Shown: positions 24,160 to 28,176 of the stretch, in pieces | How positions within the stretch are numbered: the first letter of the stretch is position 1 | Layout of the letters: every line of letters starts with the position of its first letter | Program-made: the position numbers and the translations under genes | Assembly: GCA_965371805.1 (NCBI GenBank) | Contig: CBDUZW010000067.1 | Span: forward strand, 1-28,176 | DNA length: 28,176 bases | Direction: 5' to 3' | Source: JAOZTV01 sp965371805 | Lineage (GTDB): Bacteria > Acidobacteriota > Aminicenantia > UBA2199 | The notes under the pieces: generated by a model | Told to the model about the DNA's origin: nothing | Database searches by the model: none | The model's input: only the letters and a program-made list of their open reading frames with translations

Positions 24160-25635
24160 TTATAATAATACCCCGGCGAGAGTTGCATTCATTAATGTTG
24201 CAATTAATCCTCCGAGTAAGGCTTTTAATCCAAGTGATGCTATATCTTTTTTTCTATGTGGGGCCATTGGAGCAATTCCACCGATCTGAATAGCAATTGA
24301 TGAGAAATTTGCAAAACCACAGAGGGCAAATGTTAACATAACAATTGATTTAGAATGTAATGCACCGGTTTTTATAATTTCAACAAGGTTTATATATGCC
24401 AAAAACTCATTAACTACAATTTTTGTTCCGAATAAACTTCCAAATGCTAATGCATCCTTAACCGGAACTCCAATTCCTATTGCCAGGTATCTAAAAATAT
24501 TCCCAAGTACAAATTCCATAGACAGTTTGTGTCCAGCCCCAAATGATTCAGCAATTATTGAGTTAAGGCTGGGAAGCCCAAACAACTCAATTCCGCCTAT
24601 TGAGATCAAAATGAAGTTTATCATCTGTATTAATGCAATAAATACTAAAAGCATTGCTCCGACATTTAAAGCCAGTTTTAATCCCTCAGAAGTACCATTT
24701 GCAGCAGCTTCTATGACATTTGAAGCCGTTTGTTCAACCTTTAGTTTTACAGTGCCCTTTGTTTTTGGGACTTCAGTTTCAGGGTACAGGATCTTTGATA
24801 TCACGATTGAAGCAGGAGCAGCCATAACACTCGCTGTGATCAGATGTACTGCAAAATCTAGTTTTGCTCCCTTAAGAGCTATTAAATGAAAGGCCTCTTT
24901 TGAAACGTCCATTCCATGTCCTATCTCACTACCAAAAGGAATAAAAGATAAATTTCTTATTGATTCAATCAATGTCATATAGTCAATGTCCTGAAGTGAA
25001 GCCATTGCTTCTCCAAGTATCTGAATATAGGTTGCTAAAACACCACCGGCAACTGTAGCCATACCACCAACCATTATTGTCAGGATTTCGGATCTCGTCA
25101 TAGTCCCAATATATGGTTTTATCAAGATTGGGGCTTCTGTCTGTCCGATAAATATGTTTGCTGTATTTGATAAAGATTCTGCTCCGCTTGTTCCAAGGAG
25201 TTTTGCCATTACTTTTGCCATTACTTTGACAATTGCCTGAAGTATCCCCAGATAATATAAAACGGAGGTTAATGCTGCAAAAAACAAAATTGTTGGTAGT
25301 ACCTGAAATGCAAAGAAAAACCCCATACTTCCTTTTGTTCCGGCAGGTGATGCAAGGCCCCCAAATACAAACTCTGAACCAATTGTAATAAAGTCAAGTA
25401 ATTTTACCACGCCTGATCCAAGCAGAGAGACACCATCTTTGATCCACCCGAGTATGAAAAAAAATCCTCTGAGTGTTTCGCTATGAATGATGAAAATAGC
25501 AAAAAAAAGTTGAATTAAGAGTCCTTTTCCAACTAAAGCCCAACTTATTTTTTTTCTATTATTTGAAAATAAAACGCCAATGGATACCAAAAGCGCCATT
25601 CCAATAATACCTCGAACTATTGTCATTATTTCCAT
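24160..25635 (-). CDS. Concentrative nucleoside transporter (CNT / NupC family)
   Basis: A 491-aa inner-membrane protein with about ten or more hydrophobic segments. CNT hallmarks are visible: FAFQVLPTILFFAAL near residue 108, the GQTEAPILIKPY segment around 165-176, GGMATVAGGVLATY around 190-203, and a C-terminal ALCGFANFSSIAIQIGG segment. These line the nucleoside and cation sites in the family. It would import purine or pyrimidine nucleosides with Na+ or H+. It is longer than E. coli NupC (about 400), with extra sequence around 290-310. It is the last gene of the salvage operon, 7 bases after adenosine deaminase, with AGGGAAA before the ATG. Confidence 0.94.
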   Translation of the reverse strand: MEIMTIVRGIIGMALLVSIGVLFSNNRKKISWALVGKGLLIQLFFAIFIIHSETLRGFFFILGWIKDGVSLLGSGVVKLLDFITIGSEFVFGGLASPAGTKGSMGFFFAFQVLPTILFFAALTSVLYYLGILQAIVKVMAKVMAKLLGTSGAESLSNTANIFIGQTEAPILIKPYIGTMTRSEILTIMVGGMATVAGGVLATYIQILGEAMASLQDIDYMTLIESIRNLSFIPFGSEIGHGMDVSKEAFHLIALKGAKLDFAVHLITASVMAAPASIVISKILYPETEVPKTKGTVKLKVEQTASNVIEAAANGTSEGLKLALNVGAMLLVFIALIQMINFILISIGGIELFGLPSLNSIIAESFGAGHKLSMEFVLGNIFRYLAIGIGVPVKDALAFGSLFGTKIVVNEFLAYINLVEIIKTGALHSKSIVMLTFALCGFANFSSIAIQIGGIAPMAPHRKKDIASLGLKALLGGLIATLMNATLAGVLL

Positions 25636-25642
25636 ATTTTCC

Positions 25643-26866
25643 CTATTTTTTTATATTAAATTTCTTCTCTAGTGCTTCATAATAATTAATGACAGATCTG
25701 ACATATTTTCTTTTTACTAGATAAGAGTCAGGAAAAAAGCTTCTTTTAAATCCATATATAACAATATCCTTTAATTCCTTTGGTGTTATTCCAAATGATT
25801 CAACTGCTTTCTGCAGTTCATCTGTAACTGTTGTTCTTGAGACAAGCCTATTGTCTGTGCATATAGTTGTTGATAACTTTGCCTCTCTCATTTTTTTGAA
25901 TGGATGGTCTTTCAGTTCCTTTATGCTGGGGAGGGTCTGCATATTTGATGTTAGGCAGATTTCAAGAGTAGTTCTTCCATCACCAATATACTGGGCAAGA
26001 TCTTTGACATAATCTTTCTTATCCTTTATTGCAGGATTGAAGATCATATCTTCATTAAAAAGATGAACCCCATGTCCTATTCTATCTGCATGAAGCTCAG
26101 TAATTGCTTGAAATATACTCTCCGGTCCAAATGCTTCACCGGCATGAACTGTTTTTTTCATAAAATGTTTATGAGCAAGAGTATAGGCATGTTTATGGTC
26201 AACGGCCGGGTATCCTCTTTCCATACCTGCAAGGTCAAAACCAACTACCGGTATACTATAATTATCTCTAGCATCAACAGATGCCTTTACAAGCTCCACA
26301 GAGGCAAGTGAAAAGATCCATTTTTTATCAGAATATTTATGAACATTCAGGAGATCGTCGAAATACTCAGAAAAACCATAGTCGAACATCCTCATTGCAC
26401 AGGATATTATTCCATATTCAAATTTTGGTTCAATTCCGTTTTTAACTTTATCTGTTAAGTTATACTGTTCTTTAGCCTTTAATAACCCTTTATTTACAGC
26501 CTTTAGTACATCAATTACATCTAGTTTTGAACTTTGATGGAGTTGCGGTGCAAATCTTACCTCTATATATCTAACACCCTCATTTATATTATCTTCAGCT
26601 AATTCAAAGGCAATTCTTTCGAGTGATTCACTATCCTGCATAACTGCACAAGTATAACCAAAGCCCTGTAAATATTCGCCCAGATCGTTATAATTACTTT
26701 TAAAAACAAGTTTTTTTAATTCATCTTCATTATAAGATGGTAACTTTATATTTTTTTCTTTTGAAAGTTCAATTAATGTTGACAATCTTAATGAACCGTC
26801 AAGATGTAAGTGTAAGTCAGTTTTTGGAATTGCTTCAATAAATTCTCTGCTAATTAAATTTTTCAT
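25643..26866 (-). CDS. add: Adenosine deaminase family protein
   Basis: The zinc and catalytic residues of the family are in place: HLHLDGS (19-25, two zinc His), HAGEA (241-245, zinc His and catalytic Glu), RIGHGVHL (262-269) and TDN (337-339, catalytic Asp338). The reaction would be adenosine to inosine plus ammonia, in the cytoplasm. Two features differ from the classical enzyme: the length (407 against about 335 aa, with inserts near 130-200 and 272-300) and TDN for the usual TDDP. A specialised substrate is therefore possible, but the flanking phosphoribosyltransferase and nucleoside transporter favour adenosine salvage. AGAGGAG precedes the ATG; the preceding gene ends 1 base upstream. 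Confidence 0.88.
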   Translation of the reverse strand: MKNLISREFIEAIPKTDLHLHLDGSLRLSTLIELSKEKNIKLPSYNEDELKKLVFKSNYNDLGEYLQGFGYTCAVMQDSESLERIAFELAEDNINEGVRYIEVRFAPQLHQSSKLDVIDVLKAVNKGLLKAKEQYNLTDKVKNGIEPKFEYGIISCAMRMFDYGFSEYFDDLLNVHKYSDKKWIFSLASVELVKASVDARDNYSIPVVGFDLAGMERGYPAVDHKHAYTLAHKHFMKKTVHAGEAFGPESIFQAITELHADRIGHGVHLFNEDMIFNPAIKDKKDYVKDLAQYIGDGRTTLEICLTSNMQTLPSIKELKDHPFKKMREAKLSTTICTDNRLVSRTTVTDELQKAVESFGITPKELKDIVIYGFKRSFFPDSYLVKRKYVRSVINYYEALEKKFNIKK

Positions 26867-26867
26867 T

Positions 26868-27437
26868 TCATTTCTCCTCTTTTATAGATGATATAAGCTC
26901 AAAGATCATTGGCTTATTCTTTTTTATTTCTTCTTTAGACAGACCATCCAGTTCATGTGGAAATATCAACCATTGGTCAGTCTCCTGTATATAATATTCA
27001 GGGGCAAAATTAGTTTTATTGTTTTTTGGTTTATAGTACGGTGTTGCTACCTTAATATCTAATGGTGTGTTTTTTCTTGCATGGGTTCTAATGTGCTTAA
27101 TCACAGCATCAATACTCAAGCCTGTATCAAAAACATCATCAATAATTAAAAGTTTGTCTTCAGCATTTATGTTTTTTATTATATAATCAAGTCCATGAAC
27201 TCTAATATTCCTGCTTCTTTGACCTATGCCTTCATATGATGAAGTTCTTATAGAAATATGATCGGTTTTTATACCAAAATAATCCAGTAATTCCTGTACT
27301 GCTATTCCTACAGGAGTTCCCCCTCTCCAAATAGCAATAATGAAATTTGGTTTAAATCCACTCTTATAAATATTAAGACCCAGCTGCATTGAATCTTCTA
27401 ATAACTCCTGTGCTCCAATATATGTTTTTTCCACCAT
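26868..27437 (-). CDS. Purine phosphoribosyltransferase (hypoxanthine-type)
   Basis: A type I phosphoribosyltransferase fold of 189 aa. The PRPP-binding motif is clear as LLIIDDVFDTG (97-107), and an N-terminal WRGGTPVG (38-45) supplies the usual PRPP loop. It should convert a purine base, most likely hypoxanthine or guanine, plus PRPP to the nucleotide. In this operon hypoxanthine could come from adenosine through the deaminase next to it, if a nucleoside phosphorylase elsewhere splits inosine. GGGAG lies about 9 bases before the ATG. It follows the uridine kinase gene by 13 bases. Xanthine specificity cannot be ruled out from sequence. Confidence 0.88.
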   Translation of the reverse strand: MVEKTYIGAQELLEDSMQLGLNIYKSGFKPNFIIAIWRGGTPVGIAVQELLDYFGIKTDHISIRTSSYEGIGQRSRNIRVHGLDYIIKNINAEDKLLIIDDVFDTGLSIDAVIKHIRTHARKNTPLDIKVATPYYKPKNNKTNFAPEYYIQETDQWLIFPHELDGLSKEEIKKNKPMIFELISSIKEEK

Positions 27438-27450
27438 TTGAAATTACTCC

Positions 27451-28083
27451 CTATTTGTTTACTGCACTTAGTTGTTTTTGTATCATTGAAACCACCATAT
27501 TAACTGAAACGGGATTTCTTCCTTCCGGGATTATTATATCTGCAAATTTTCTGCTTGGCTCAACAAAGGCTATATGCATTGGGCGAACAGTTTCAAGGTA
27601 TTGATTGACAACCGAATCCATGCTCCTGCCTCTTTCAATTATATCTCTCTTTAGTCTTCTTATAAACCTTATGTCATTATCAGTGCTTACAAATAACTTT
27701 ACATCCATCAGCTCTCTAAGGGCTTTCTCAAGAAATATAAGGATCCCATCAACTATGATCAGCTTTGCTGGTTTCTTAATGATTCCAGAATCCTCTCTTG
27801 AATGAGTGGCAAAATTGTATATTGGTGCTTCAATTTCTTTCCAATTCAATAAGTCTCTAACATGAGAGATTAACAGATCTGTTGCTAAAGCATCAGGGTG
27901 ATCATAATTTGTTCTTTCCCGTTCTAAAAGAGGGAGATGATTAATGTTTTTATAATATGCATCATGTTGGAGTGCAACAAAGTCATCTTCATTCAATTCT
28001 TTTGTTATAGCGTTAATAATAGTAGTTTTTCCAGAGCCACTTCCGCCGGCAACTCCAATCACCATTGGTTTCATTCTTTCCAT
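27451..28083 (-). CDS. udk: Uridine kinase
   Basis: The P-loop GGSGSGKTT (13-21) and the uridine-kinase motifs QHDAYYKN (39-46), NYDHPDA (59-65) and IIVDGILIF (108-116) are present, and the length (210 aa) matches the family. It phosphorylates uridine or cytidine to UMP or CMP, the committing step of pyrimidine nucleoside salvage after uptake. It is the first gene of a tight minus-strand operon with the phosphoribosyltransferase, adenosine deaminase and nucleoside transporter. ATG codons 1, 4 and 7 are all possible starts; none has a clearly better ribosome site, and codon 1 is kept by convention. Confidence 0.95.
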   Translation of the reverse strand: MERMKPMVIGVAGGSGSGKTTIINAITKELNEDDFVALQHDAYYKNINHLPLLERERTNYDHPDALATDLLISHVRDLLNWKEIEAPIYNFATHSREDSGIIKKPAKLIIVDGILIFLEKALRELMDVKLFVSTDNDIRFIRRLKRDIIERGRSMDSVVNQYLETVRPMHIAFVEPSRKFADIIIPEGRNPVSVNMVVSMIQKQLSAVNK

Positions 28084-28176
28084 AAACTAATATATCATTT
28101 TTTAAAAGGAAATACAAATAGACGAATTGAATCATAAAAAAACACTTTAAACTACTACTGGTTGCGTCATAAAAAA

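Noticed and set aside
28084..28176. Promoter search upstream of the uridine kinase (TTGTAT, 17 bases, TATATT)
   Set aside because: The -35 is weak and the start site would fall at the ATG itself, so it would need a leaderless or later start. Not supported.
1..28176. CRISPR arrays, tRNA and rRNA genes, complete insertion sequences
   Set aside because: No regularly spaced repeats, no cloverleaf-like sequence and no transposase frame were seen on either strand.

Overview
The window is strongly AT-rich (roughly 30% GC by eye). It looks like chromosomal DNA of a Gram-negative (diderm) bacterium: it encodes an outer-membrane polysaccharide exporter, an outer-membrane beta-barrel, a lipoprotein with a clear lipobox, sigma-54 activators and a PilZ domain. 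I cannot assign the lineage. The priming sugar transferase resembles a type I associate with Bacteroidetes, while the PilZ/FHA/sigma-54 regulation would also fit spirochaetes or Deltaproteobacteria-like groups.

Layout. (1) At the left edge (1-48) is what looks like the 3' end of a group II intron. (2) From 52 to 4431 are two divergent pairs: on the minus strand a membrane-anchored GHL10-like glycoside hydrolase and an unknown 303-aa protein; on the plus strand an O-antigen ligase/polymerase-like membrane protein and a NodB-type polysaccharide deacetylase. (3) A 349-bp spacer follows. (4) From 20586 down to 4781 lies one long minus-strand run of 13 genes with small gaps or overlaps: PilZ protein, lipoprotein, large priming glycosyl-phosphate transferase, outer-membrane barrel, Wza-type export protein, Wzc-type co-polymerase/tyrosine kinase, CpsB-type phosphatase, Wzy-like protein, unknown membrane-anchored protein, degenerate receiver, acyl-AMP ligase, NadE-like synthetase and an FHA sigma-54 activator. 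A good sigma-54 promoter (minus strand, 20642-20627) sits just upstream of the PilZ gene. (5) Upstream of that promoter is an NtrC-type response regulator and its PAS histidine kinase. (6) At 23860-24078 is a decayed, frameshifted relative of the unknown 303-aa gene, on the plus strand. (7) From 28083 down to 24160 is a purine/pyrimidine salvage operon: uridine kinase, phosphoribosyltransferase, adenosine deaminase, concentrative nucleoside transporter.

Working model (inference). The two-component system and/or the FHA activator drive a sigma-54 promoter for a Wzx/Wzy-type exopolysaccharide machine. The initiating transferase loads the first sugar phosphate, Wzy-like proteins polymerise, the Wzc/CpsB pair controls chain length by a phosphorylation cycle, and the short export protein together with the beta-barrel passes the polymer through the outer membrane. 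The PilZ protein suggests c-di-GMP control. The hydrolase and deacetylase in the left part could tailor the polymer. No flippase and no ordinary glycosyltransferases are in the window, so part of the pathway must lie elsewhere. The acyl-ligase/NadE-like/degenerate-receiver trio is the least explained part of the operon.
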